Origin: Albugo candida
Taxonomy: Eukaryota; Oomycota; Peronosporomycetes; Albuginales
Assembly (NCBI GenBank): GCA_040437565.1
Contig: JBDOQK010000024.1
Span: 372,001-436,000 of the forward strand
Direction of reading: 5' to 3'
DNA: 64,000 bases
The translations under genes and the position numbers were made by a program. This document shows, in pieces, positions 35,011-45,825 of the stretch. The first letter of the stretch is position 1; each line of letters opens with the position of its first letter. Below the pieces are notes generated by a model that did not search any database, was not told the origin of the DNA, and saw only the letters and a program-made list of their open reading frames with translations.

Positions 35011-35868
35011 TTAAAATAAATCCTCGCAACCAAATCCTCGGAGCTTCTCCTCCACTTTGCTCAGAATGGGCTCTATCACATTTGTCATAACAATTGATTG
35101 TATCACCAAGTTTCGGTGAGATAACTCCTCAACAGCATGTTCCACGATGTTGTCGAGATAATCGTCAGCAGTACTCTGATGCACCTTTGTGACAAAGCAA
35201 AACATGTGGTCGCGACGATCACGTGCGAGAACTTCCAATTGCCTCCGTGCTCCTTCCTCTATTATAAGCTCTTTTTGCCGCACATCAAGCATTTCGGACA
35301 CCACTTTGCCTTCGACCTTTGAGAAAGCACATTTGGGGATTTCTGTCCCTTCTGCTGGTACTTGGAAGCTACCAGAAGGCAAAACGTCTCGCTTCGTCAT
35401 TTTCACGAAGCTCTGCGATCAATTTGGCTCGCCGTTGCTTTCCCTCGTCCATCGTATTTTGAGCCGCACGGCCATGAATGAGACGCTGCAATAGTCTCAA
35501 CGCGTTGACTTCGGTTTCTGATGCAGCGATTTGAGACGCATAATCTAGGGTCTACGGTCGTTGCTGAACCGCTCGGTGATGTCCTTTGAGGAGTGATGGC
35601 ATGAAGATACGCTCTCTATTTCTCAGACAAGTGATCTGTTGATTGCGTTGCCCCCGTTGTTAAGATGTGTCTCTATTGCTTGTTGATCCCGACCCGTTTT
35701 ACCGAGAAGAGCTCCCTCCGAAAATTGGTTTCCCAAGCGAATTGTAGGCAGTTGTTTCTCAAGCTCTTTCAAACTTTCCAGCGTCGTGAGCTGATGATTC
35801 TTGAACTGAATATAAACTGGAGACTTTCTGATCCAACTCCCATTTCGCACTGTGGAGCGTATAGCGGT
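35011..35868 (-). pseudogene. CFAP91 (MAATS1) flagellar radial-spoke protein fragment
   Basis: Three blocks on the minus strand match the CFAP91/MAATS1 family in the right order. Near 35.82-35.74 kb is VYIQFKNHQLTTLESLKELE (family: VVKN..LNTYEGL.ELE..LP). Near 35.50-35.43 kb is LLQRLIHGRAAQNTMDEGKQ (family: LQ.L.RGR..QN.M.EGK). At 35.33-35.1 kb are EGKVVSEMLDVRQKELI and VTKVHQSTADDYLDNIV (family: VVKVHQST..SYLEDI). The blocks lie in different frames without clear splice sites and the N-terminal half is absent. CFAP91 builds the base of flagellar radial spokes, fitting an organism with, or ancestrally with, swimming zoospores. It abuts the importin-alpha relic. A distal functional copy is presumably elsewhere. 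Confidence 0.6.
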
Positions 35869-37350
35869 GCTTCTCATAATGAGCACAGTTTCCATCCACA
35901 GAGTGAGATAAGACTCTACCAAGTGTGACAAGATGCATAATCTGCACTTCGGTGTGCCTCCTGAAGTTGCATTCGAGACAGCCCGAGCCGCTTTTTACTG
36001 AATATCGAATTCGGCTGTCGATAAGAGTCGGAATAAAGTAGAAAATATATCCTCCTCCACGACGGCTTCGATCTGAGCTTGATTGCCGGCAGTAATATTT
36101 GAAAGTGTCCAGCATGTTTCTTTGCGAATAGCGCGTCTTGGATTCTCAAAAGTGTCCGGAGGCATCGTAATGCGGAGAAATTGATAATTATCTGACCAAA
36201 CGAGTGAGTCACCATCCGATCAACTCGATTGGGAGATCTGTACCTGAGTCTGGACATCATCTCCGGTCACGATATTTCCCACAGTTCGAAGCGCAGGTGT
36301 TTGTACCAAGCTTGAAGGGTACATCAATAGCTCCACCATACGTCGACATATTCCAGCCTCCACGACCGCTTGTATCTTTTCGTTGGATCCAGCAGACAGA
36401 TATGAAAGTGCCCAACAAGCATCCGTCAATACTTCTTCATCTTGTGTGTACAATAATTGCCCAAGTGTCGGAAGTGCAGGCGCAACCAACGAGAATTGCG
36501 GTTGAGGTTTCCCCGACAAAAATTCGTTAAAGTTCACGTCGCATTACGAAGCATAGACATGCTCTGTGAGCTGATGTAATAATGGCTGAAGAGCTCCACA
36601 TTTCGAGACCATATCCCGACAGTCCACAGAATCCCAGCGATATTTCCCAGAGCCCAGACAGCTTGCTCACGGACGTCATCATTCGGTGTGACTAGTAGCT
36701 GACAGAAAATTGGCACCGCTCCAAAGCGAATGACCACTTGTGTATCATCGGAAGTTCCAGACGCGATATTTGTCAGTGCCCACGCAGCCTCAAATTGGAG
36801 TAAGGTACATCTTTTTGCTGTCAGAACTCGACTAATAATGGCACTACGCCCGTTTGAATGACTTCCTTGTTTGAAGGATTGCGTTCTAAGTAGATTGGGT
36901 CAGCAATAGTCACTCAGAACTTTGTCAAGCTCACATACCAATCGATAAAAGCTTCCGGAATTTTGTAACCGCACTGAGTTGTTACGTCTTGTGAATGAAC
37001 ATCTGTTAACATTTGTGGGAGTTCTGCGAACTAAATGAAAAAAGAGAGGGTATGCATAAGATCAGGTTACACAATAAGACAGTGAATACCAACCCGCTTC
37101 TGCAAGTGTCTATCGGGGCTATCCTCGCCAACCGATGGAAGCGAATCTGCTCCTCCCTACGCGATGAATTTTAAGAGATGGATGAATTATATGATAGAGT
37201 AAGATGTTGGGGTAGCATGCGTCGTCGTTGATTGATACGATCCTCTTTTATTGTTTTGCGGATCTGCACAGTCGTTTCAGATCGTCAACGCGTCATTCAT
37301 CGGCATCGATTCCTTTCTTGAACAGGGTTTTACGGTCTGATGCGCGTAAT
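35869..37350 (-). pseudogene. Importin-alpha pseudogene (segmental copy of 4890-5965)
   Basis: The minus strand carries the same exons, introns and order as the gene at 4488-5965, from the importin-beta-binding exon (near 37.35 kb) to the ARM exon ending near 35.93 kb, but without the last two exons. Base losses and gains disrupt frames; for example, the [11 protein letters not shown] exon is one base shorter here and TSGGTDEQ gains two bases. The ARM region missing from the true gene's gap is present here ([55 protein letters not shown]), so this copy shows what the gap hides. The copy fuses to a CFAP91 relic at about 35.87 kb. Confidence 0.82.
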
Positions 37351-37359
37351 GCCATATTT

Positions 37360-37920
37360 AGTACTGGTTGTCAGCGACGGAGATGTTCTGATACAATTCG
37401 AAACCAAACTCAAGTTGATAGGAAGTCGGAATCGATTTTATGTAATCGTTTGGTGCTTTCGNNNNNNNNNNNNNNNNNNNNNNNNNNNNNNNNNNNNNNN
37501 NNNNNNNNNNNNNNNNNNNNNNNNNNNNNNNNNNNNNNNNNNNNNNNNNNNNNNNNNNNNNATTCGATTCGCAATAAGAGAACTAAGCTTGCTATATAAA
37601 CTTATGATTATCAGTGCTGTTGGCTCAATTATAGCATTCGTATCGTCTATTGTCACTGCTGCATGCCAAAACGGGTATAATAACAAATTATACAACTTGC
37701 CACTTATAAATTGTTCGCTTAGGTGGCAACGTAGATAGAAGGAAATGGCTTCAATTATAGATCAGCATAGTGGAGCCAGCAGCGTAGCATCCCCTTCCTT
37801 TCGAATAGCTACAAGCCTAATTTAATTGCTTCCAAATGCATACAAAGATCAACAAGGTGCTGACATTGGCGAAAAGCGGAAGGTGAGGTTGTTATGGGGG
37901 ATCCTACCTAGTGCTCTGAA
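37360..37920. repeat. Duplicated importin-alpha upstream region (module 5), with a 100-N gap
   Basis: A copy of 5990-6400: GATGTTCTGATACAATTCGAAA, then the CGGGTATAA and TTATACAACTTGCCACTTATAA landmarks. The N run 37462-37561 has no flanking overlap; compared with 6070-6165 about 95 bases are missing, close to the 100 shown. The duplicated block therefore extends from inside importin-alpha across its promoter. Confidence 0.72.
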
Positions 37921-37929
37921 CCACTAGTC

Positions 37930-38500
37930 TGTCCAACTGGTAACTTAACAAAGCGGAAGTGCTGTTGGAAGTCGTTATCAATCGAATACAGACTTACTGC
38001 AACGCAGCAAACGCACGCATAGAAGTTTAACGTGCAGCTGACTCGCACATAAACAGCTCAGCAAACTGTCTCTATAGCTATCGTTAGATAGAGAATGATT
38101 TTGAAGAAATCAACACGATGCGTGAAAGCTATGACATAGATCATATGGAGCACTCGGACAAGTGGACGCAGTGAGTCGGAACATAGGAAAGCTGGTATAG
38201 ACACCAGTCAAGCGTTGTACGTTTGAGTCAATGTGCACGGCTTCAACAAACGACAAATTGTTGCCTTTGCCCTCAATGAATGTGGCTCAAGTAAACGACA
38301 AAGTACTGGTTTTGACGGATATGGCAGGGATCGGGAACCACTCGATAGAGGGTATTGTCGTCAGATGCATTACGTCCCACTACCTGTCGATCATACGCTG
38401 TTTTTCTTGGAACTCTTAGTTTGCGATATCGCAAAGCATACCTCATTCGAAACAGCCACAAATTTTGATTACATATCGCGCGCTAGTTTCTAATCCTTTG
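37930..38500 (+). pseudogene. Decayed MAD1 3' fragment (module 5)
   Basis: The relic holds the GCAGCAAACGCACGCATAGAAG block, then GTGGCTCAAGTAAACGACAA (from the Mad1 YAAQREDE region), CACTCGATAGAGG and GTCGTCAGATGCATT. Frame breaks are frequent and the Mad1 N-terminal coiled coil is absent. It is the closest in order to module 2 at 8.9-9.4 kb. Confidence 0.65.
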
Positions 38501-38519
38501 AATCCAACTTTGAAAATAA

Positions 38520-39480
38520 GTAGGGAGCGTTAGAAGTCTACTGTAGCGTTGCGTTCCTCAATAGTCGTGGACGCTTCATCTCTGAAACTCGATTGCTACT
38601 AAGAGATGCACTGGTCTGCTCCAACAGCACACGCCAAGAAAATTCAGACGTTGGATATCATTTGCGTATGTTTTCTAGGATTGATTCCACTTACAAATGA
38701 GAAAAAGAGCGCCTATTAGCATGTGCACAAGGGAAGGTACAGAAAGTCTGAAGATCGAAGCAAGTTGTCAAGAAGAGAATCTGTTTGTGATAAATAGACA
38801 TCCGAGTCAATAAATATTTGCGACATGATGCGTAATCGACAGCGGCAGCTCTCGGAGAAAGTGTCTAGCCCAGACGACTGATCGGAATATTTCGACAGAG
38901 AAAATCGTTCGTTAAGACACTTTCGGATCTTACGACAACAAGCGCCATTGTGAAGTTGGACGCTGACACCTTTGTGCGTAAGGACACGTGGTAGATGAGA
39001 TGCGCACTTTCGATAGCAATTTCACAAATGCTCGGGACAAGTACAGCGGAGCTTTTGAGAGGACATAGCCTCGTTGAAATGATAGGTACATTTTAATGTT
39101 TAGTAAATGAAAGCGTTGCAAATACATTTAAAGAATGCATTCGCGACATCGGAAAATTCACCTTTCTGAGTACAATGTTCCATTGCGATACTTTAGCCAA
39201 ATGCTGATATATGCATTCTATTAAATTTGTCCATCACGTCATATCGCAAGAGTATATGCGAAATGCTCAGATATAGAACTAAAAAACACACGGTGAGTAT
39301 CTTTGAGTCAAGAAATACGTTAAAAGGGGAAAGGATACAATTTCTGATCGTGCAAGCGCACCTTTCGCATCACTTCGACCAGTTTGTAGCGCTGTCGTGC
39401 TATTCGATTTCTAAGATTCTGTTGCAATTGATTACGTGAACAAAGGGAGCAAATCTACTGGTGCGTGCTTGTGTGAGATT
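38520..39480. repeat. Module-5 spacer with the shared decayed minus-strand frame
   Basis: The spacer is homologous to 26.5-27.95 and 32.6-33.6 kb. Minus-strand traces include MYLSFQRGYVLSKAPLYLSR and, nearest the secreted gene, LRNRIARQRY. Short landmarks are CATCACGTCATATCGCAAG and CAAGCGCACCTTTCGCATC. It contains no intact gene, but must hold the promoter of the gene at 39560. Confidence 0.6.
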
Positions 39481-39559
39481 GAACTGATACTTTGACACTC
39501 ACTTTTACTTTTGCGCTCGAAAACACAACCCAATATCAACTGCAATCTCTACAACACCC

Positions 39560-40729
39560 ATGGCTCGTTTCAAGCTACGATTCCAGCTTATGTGTGGATG
39601 GGCACTTTGTCTTGTGTCTCTCATCAAATGCGAACAAAGTAAGTGCCTAGTGGTAACGGATGGTGAACCTGATGATATGGTTTCAATCATTCTCATGGTA
39701 AAATCTCCCCGTCGAGAGGAGATTTGTGCGGATGGAATAATTATCATTCTTGTATTGCCCACTGAGGATAAAAAAAAGTTTACCAAACAAATTTTCGAAA
39801 CGGCAAAAATCAAGAAAGTAACAATTATAGATGGCTCGAACTCGGATGCTGCCGATATAAGAAAACCTCTTATCAATCCAGTACCTCAATCCCATGAAAT
39901 ACTGAAAAAGGAACTGACGAATTCGAATATAAATTTCTATATCTTGATACTTGCTCCACTTAGGGATCTCTCGATTGTTTTGTGTGACATGAAAGAGAAA
40001 GATGGAGCTAGGTTTGATAATATTCGCGAAATTTATTGGTCTGGCGGCTGGGATTCTCAAAATTATGAGGCCGATTTTAACCTTTTCATAGGTGCCGAAC
40101 ACACTCTGAAGTTTATGAATCTAATAGCTCTGGAAGAAAAGATTCACATTTCGTCCAGCCAGGTGAGCATTTATAAGGGCAGTATGAACGTAACGTCGTT
40201 TCCGAGACTTGTCGCGTTTTTAACCCAACAGAAGAAACGCAATGCCCTTTTCCAAGGTCTGATTGAAATACAAAAAAAATGGGACGAGTTTATACTACGT
40301 ATCCTGAACGAAATGGACAATCATGAACTTGATGGAACTCTGGGAAAAGGTATACAATTCTGCCCTGCCGACATTTTGGCTACAATGCTCATGTTCCATC
40401 CCGATTTGAGAGTAATGGAAGAGTACAAGTATTATACCGTGGAAGTTGCAGATCTTGAGCCAGAGTCAAAGTTGCCACCTACTTGGAAGCCAATGATAGT
40501 TTCTGTCAAATCAAATGATAAGGGGCAAGCAGAAAACGAAATAGAATATCAACGAGCAAGTATTAAGGACGGCAAAAAATTCCACGATTATGAGATACTA
40601 TATAAACACCAATTGTATACAAAAATTGCCGACCACTCAGAGCAAAAGGAAAGTGATTTCAAAGAGAGAGTCATCTCCTTGCTTGAACAGTACGTACCAG
40701 AAGCGCAACGAACGGCCCACGCTCACTAA
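39560..40729 (+). CDS. Secreted nucleoside-hydrolase-like protein, metal-site motif kept
   Basis: Intact single exon of 389 residues. The signal peptide is MARFKLRFQLMCGWALCLV with likely cleavage near IKCEQ. The active-site strand and loop read CLVVTDGEPDDMVSIIL, matching nucleoside hydrolases. Further marks are YILILAPLRDLSIVL, IREIYWSGGW, EADFNLFIGAEHTLKF (the Asn of the substrate loop is present, the usual Asp is Gly) and FCPADILATMLMFHPDL. The protein should fold as a nucleoside hydrolase and act outside the cell or in the secretory system. Identity to the 28049 paralogue is modest, so divergence is older than that between the 7218 and 33640 copies. The upstream region is the duplicated MAD1-relic spacer. 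Confidence 0.8.
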   Translation: MARFKLRFQLMCGWALCLVSLIKCEQSKCLVVTDGEPDDMVSIILMVKSPRREEICADGIIIILVLPTEDKKKFTKQIFETAKIKKVTIIDGSNSDAADIRKPLINPVPQSHEILKKELTNSNINFYILILAPLRDLSIVLCDMKEKDGARFDNIREIYWSGGWDSQNYEADFNLFIGAEHTLKFMNLIALEEKIHISSSQVSIYKGSMNVTSFPRLVAFLTQQKKRNALFQGLIEIQKKWDEFILRILNEMDNHELDGTLGKGIQFCPADILATMLMFHPDLRVMEEYKYYTVEVADLEPESKLPPTWKPMIVSVKSNDKGQAENEIEYQRASIKDGKKFHDYEILYKHQLYTKIADHSEQKESDFKERVISLLEQYVPEAQRTAHAH

Positions 40730-42683
40730 GACGCCCTGAAAATTCTACTGGAGGATAAGTGCGGATAGCAAATAATTCTAATACTCTTGCTTTTTTTGTG
40801 CTACACGCGTACTCTTTTTTCTTTGAGCCAGCAATGAACAAAATTGAACCTGCAGGAATTTATAAGAAGGTTTTTCTATATAGCTAGAGCCAAGCAAAGG
40901 CTATTTCAATAGGATCGCGTCATTTCAGCAATCCAGACTAGAGTATATGCACCATTCAACGCATTCCAGTTCATTTTGTCTATGAATGAAAATAGCTTTT
41001 CAGGCATCTAGGTGTGTGTCTCAAAATATTTTCATAGGCGTATCTTAAACTGGAAAGTGCTCATGAAAATAAAGGTACGGGCATACTGTTCCACCGATCG
41101 ATTTCGTCAACTGACATGTCGCAACCTGAGTTTGATTGAGCAGGCACACAATAGTAGATCCAGGTATCGTAAAAATGACCATGCTGCACGAGAATTGAAT
41201 ACATACAATTGAAGCTCGCCATGCAAAATCTGTACTGACATTAGTCCCTCGATCCTTGGAATAACCTGACGATTGCAAGGCTTCAGCACCACTTGGAGGA
41301 GAAGGTACACGATAAGTAGGTGGTAATTTGAGAAGAAACAATAGCGAGCCCTGCAAGTAATTCGTAGAAACGATTTGAGGTGATGAGCAGTGTACTATCC
41401 TGCCTTAATCCTATATTGAAGAGAACTATTATGCTGTGTAGGCTTTGAAGACGTGAGGAACTCATCGAAATTCTGATGTTGCGGCCGCATTGAAAGTGCT
41501 AACTAGCTTGATAGCTCCAACGGCGAACGGTCTTCGTTGGAATAGCTGCTCAGCGATGCACGTCATTATGTTGTCTGTGTCTGGATGCCGGTGAAGATCA
41601 AGATGTCTTGCAACACCTTGTGGCCTACATGCTGGAATACGCCGTGCTCAATATGTTTCTTATACAACCAAGAATCCTTAAATGGGTTGTTAGAATGTTT
41701 CCAAACTGTAGAAAAGTATTTCGAAAGCGTTTAGAGAATGAGGAGAGAAGGTTCGGCAGGATGGGCAATTCAGACCTAGCGCTCTCGGCCTAGTAATGTC
41801 AACAATAGGGATACTGGGAAGGATCATATCACGATTAAAACGGATAACAGGCCCTGGTGAATCTGCCAACGATGTGTGAATTGGATGCGTCGATCAACTC
41901 ACCCTATCAACTATAGCGAACGTCTTCTCCTTGCTCCAGTTGGTGGAAATCAGCGATGTAAGTAACTCCTCGCATGCTCTTGCTAGTTGACTCGTCGGCC
42001 TATGGGAAGAAATAAATAAATAAATCTGGAGCTCTGTTGGTAAGTTGTTGTCCATCCTCAAGCATTGGTGTCATAAACCCAACTACAAACCAAACGTGTG
42101 ACTCAGTGCGGCCATGTCACAATCTATCTCATCAAACCGCATGGAGCCAGGGATGGACTTGTAATCCTATCTGAGAGTATAGTTGGAGCGCAAGTTGCCG
42201 AGGTAACGGATGGAGCCTTCGCTGTTGATGCGTATGCAGGCGTTGAGGTAGGCGCGGTGTGCAGGCGTGTTGCGTGAGATGTCTTCAGAGAATCACATAT
42301 GGCTTCGAGATTTTGCCGGATGGTATGAGAAAATTGATTGTCGTGTAGGCTCAATTGACTTGCTTTTTGAATGGTAAAGCACATGCTACTGCAGTGCGTG
42401 TGTCATTGATTATCGCAGTGACATACTTTCCCCATTGTCAAGCCATGTGTCGTTGCCCTCATCGAATACCTTTAAATTTCCGCATACAGAGTAAAGGTTT
42501 GGCATGAAGGTACACTTCCTTCTATTGGAACCTCGGCTCTCTTTGTCCAATTGGATATCAAAGTAATTCCGACTGTCTAATGCTACCGAGTCTTGATTCT
42601 ACTTTTCACATCACAGAGAAAATCGGACTAGACTAGAATAGGCACGTTTGTAAGCCATTTATATTGCGGTCACATTCGCAATA
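40730..42683. other. About 1.95 kb without a recognised gene
   Basis: Several short frames (41012-41212, 41608-41793 plus; 41045-41465, 42124-42384 minus) show no domain, and codon patterns look random or eroded. The stretch may hold further gene relics. The promoter of the CDPK at 42684 must lie at its right end. Confidence 0.5.
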
Positions 42684-44457
42684 ATGGGCAACAATGGAAG
42701 TAATGCGCGGCCACACAAACAATATCGATATAGCGGCGCGAGAAAAGCTAAAAAGCATGCTGGACAAGGACATGCTCCCCCTCCTCCCTATCGATCAAGC
42801 GCACCTGGTGATAGTGTTCCAGCGCCCGCTTCCAATGAACGACGAACGTCAGAGTCGAAGCCGACAAGAACTGTCCAAAGTCGCCTCGTAAGGGATATAA
42901 ATGGCCGTAAAAAGAGTACTTATCGTGCTTGAGATAGATTACAGGCGCACTTCGCGACATAAATGAGTTTTACAGCATTGAAAGGAAAGAAATTGGACAA
43001 GGTAATGTACAAAGTGACGCCAAAAGGAGCGTTTATTTGATCGATGTATGGATACAGGAAGCTTTGGCACAGTCCGTGTGGGTGTAGATAAATCCACGGG
43101 ACGCAATGTTGCTATCAAAACGCTTCCTAAATTTCAGATTTCGCAGCCAGATGTAATGCAGAGCGAGATCCGCATCTTACGTGTACGTGCTTTAAAGAAT
43201 CGAAAGAGAACATCATTTCTGACAAGATATTTCTTATCGTGACGCACATCATAGTCTTTGGATCATCCCAATATTATCAAATTTCACGATGTATGCGAAG
43301 GACCGAGACATATTCACATTATCACAGAGCTTTGTACGGGTGGAGAATTGTTTGATCGAATTATCGCGCGAGGACACTTTAGTGAAGCGGATGCGGCTAC
43401 CCTTATTCGAAAGATAATCAGTGCTGTGGCCCATTGTCACGATCTCGGAATCTGTCATCGAGACTTAAAACCGGAGAATTGTTTATTCGCGACGAATGCC
43501 GAGGATGCTGATCTCAAAGTAATTGATTTTGGGCTTTCGTGCATGGATGATAGCGTCACTGGAGGGAATGTGATGAAGACAAGAGTTGGATCGATTTACT
43601 ATGTTGCTCCCGAGGTCCTAAAAGGAAGATACGATAAATCTTGTGATCTGTGGAGCATCGGTGTCATTGTATATATTTTACTTTGCGGCTATCCTCCGTT
43701 TTATGGTGACACAGACTCTGACGTCTTTGATGCTGTAATTTCCGGAAAGTTCGAATTCGATACTGCTGAATGGAGTGCTGTCAGTGATGCTGCTAAAAGA
43801 TTCATCATTGACCTTCTTGTGGTCGACCCGACAAAGCGCCTGACAGCACATGAAGCCTTACGCCACCCATGGCTATCTGGTGGGGCCCCATTAACGCAAA
43901 TTGGACTTAGTTCTGATATCCTGTCGAGTCTCAAGCGGTTCACGGGTCACAACAAACTTAAGAAAGCTGCATTGGAAGTGATTGCAGACCAAATGACCGA
44001 AAATGATCTTGCGGAACTGAAGCAGCAGTTCATGAGCATTGATAAAGATGGAAATGGAGTGATCACAATGGCCGAATTAGCTCAAGCAGTTGGCTGCATC
44101 GGTCATGGTGTTATGACAGAAGAAGTGCTACAAATGCTTCAGGGTGTCGATGTGGATGGAGACGGTTTGATTGATTATCCAGAGTTTCTTGCAGCTACCG
44201 TTCGAAGAAATGTTGTGAACAAACAGGAACATCTTATCAATGCGTTCAATTACTTTGATACAAGAAAACAAGGAGTTATTACTAAAGCCGATTTGGTGCA
44301 ATTTATGAAAAGCGAAGAACAAGCGGAAGAAATTCTCAATGAGATTGATATCAATGGTGATGGACAGATAAGTTTTGAGGAGTTTCTTATCATGATGGAA
44401 CGTAATGGCTTTGAAGATGCGCACGATGGGAAAAATGGGTTGGAATGGGAATTTTGA
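42684..44457 (+). CDS. Calcium-dependent protein kinase (CDPK), N-myristoylation motif, four EF-hands
   Basis: Exons are 42684 to about 42879, 42945-43001, 43058-43182 and 43255-44457, about 526 residues. Introns 2 (56 nt) and 3 (72 nt) are clear; the donor of intron 1 is uncertain because several GT sites fit the phase. The start MGNNGSN carries a Gly-2/Ser-6 myristoylation pattern, suggesting membrane attachment. The kinase domain shows GQGSFGTV, AIK, HRDLKPEN, DFGLS and the activation-loop end GSIYYVAPEVL. An autoinhibitory helix precedes EF-hands DKDGNGVITMAEL, DVDGDGLIDYPEF, DTRKQGVITKADL (third loop degenerate) and DINGDGQISFEEF. CDPKs convert Ca2+ signals into phosphorylation; oomycetes and apicomplexans have them as plants do. 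Confidence 0.9.
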
Positions 44458-44502
44458 GAAAGAAATTGGGTAATAATGCATAAAAACAAAGTAGGCAGAC
44501 TA

Positions 44503-44650
44503 CTTTCGCAATTTAAAATCGGTTTTNNNNNNNNNNNNNNNNNNNNNNNNNNNNNNNNNNNNNNNNNNNNNNNNNNNNNNNNNNNNNNNNNNNNNNNNNN
44601 NNNNNNNNNNNNNNNNNNNNNNNNNNCTTTCGCAATTTAAAATCGGTTTT
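44503..44650. repeat. 24-base direct repeat flanking a 100-N gap (likely contig overlap)
   Basis: Bases 44503-44526 equal 44627-44650 across the N run 44527-44626. It lies between the CDPK and Vti1 genes and does not affect coding. Confidence 0.85.
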
Positions 44651-44693
44651 ATTTATCAAGTCGCTAGCGCGCTGATAATCGCGCACGGGCGAA

Positions 44694-45617
44694 ATGACAA
44701 GTATTTTTGATGGGTATGATGAGGAGTATCGTGCGCTAGCTAGCGATATCTCAAAAAAAATAAGTGATGTTGCGACATACGAGCAAGAACCAGGTAGGAA
44801 GTGTAAGATCGATGGCCTGACTTCATGAAATAACTGAAGCACAATAGATAAGAAGAAATCGAGCCTGCTGCACATTGGCGACTTGTTGAAGCAAGGAAAC
44901 CAGTTGGTATAGTCTGCAAAAATCATTCTTTTTCCATCGTGTACAGTAAAGTCCTCATTTTCGCACTAGATTCAGCAAATGGAACTGGAAGCTCGAAGTC
45001 TGGATGTGGCGACAAGACGTGAGCTGTCCAAAAAAGTTGAGCAGTATCGTAAAAGCTTGGGGTCTTTGAATGAAGACTTCAAAAAGATTCGTGAAAGGGA
45101 AGAACGCGATGGAGTGTTCGGGAATAGAAGTGATGTGAGTGCTTGTGTATACACTTGCGCTTGATCACTTGAGCATTTCTTAGCCAAATGAAGATCAACG
45201 AAATCGGATGGAACTTGCTACGGAGAGGTTCTGTTGGTTATTGATGTGGATCTTCTATTGCTGGTGAACCAATTTTCACATGTAGAATGAGAGGAAGCAC
45301 AGACAAGTTAGATGCTGCAAGACGCACGGTCGCAGAAACCGAAGATGTTGGTGAGTACTTTCGCCTGATTCATACAAAGGATGCAATCAAATACTTCCGT
45401 AGCGCTGAGTATCACCGGTGAGCTGGCACGGAATAGAGAAAAAATACACGCTGCTCATACAAAGGTGAAGAGTGTGAATGAGATGGCCCGGCAAGGTGCA
45501 AGTATCGTGGGTCGTATGTCCGCTCGAGATCGTCGACAGAAATCAGCCTTGATGATTGCTGCTGGCCTAATTGGTGTCGCGATTATCGTAGTCATATACT
45601 TTGGAATATTTCGGTGA
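44694..45617 (+). CDS. VTI1: Vti1-type Qb-SNARE
   Basis: Six exons (44694-44793, 44848-44906, 44970-45134, 45184-45227, 45286-45350, 45403-45617) joined by GT..AG introns in consistent phase give 215 residues, the usual Vti1 length. The N-terminal Habc part begins MTSIFDGYDEEYRALASDI. The SNARE motif is near LDAARRTVAETEDVALSI, then ELARNREKIHAAHTKV, and a C-terminal anchor (ALMIAAGLIGVAIIVVIYFG) ends the protein. Vti1 pairs with syntaxins in Golgi-endosome and vacuole fusion. A Met in frame at 45381 is not used: phase and family alignment require splicing into 45403. Confidence 0.9.
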
Positions 45618-45825
45618 TAACACGTACGGTGAGTTGTGTACATTACAGAGTTTTCACCAAAATGATGAATAACGAAACGATCAGATTGTTTTGACTGAGT
45701 CTCCATTTTTCTCATGTTGGGTGAAACCGAGCATTTTTGCGTCTTATACAAGTTCACCAAGTATCGACGAGATAGATCGAACGAGCACCCGCCGGCAGAC
45801 CGGAGATCCTTTGAAATCTTTCAAA

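Noticed and set aside
42124-42384. 86-residue minus-strand frame in the 40.7-42.7 kb blank region
   Set aside because: Ala/Thr/Ser-biased chance-like composition, no motif, no splice partners and no similarity to anything else in the window.
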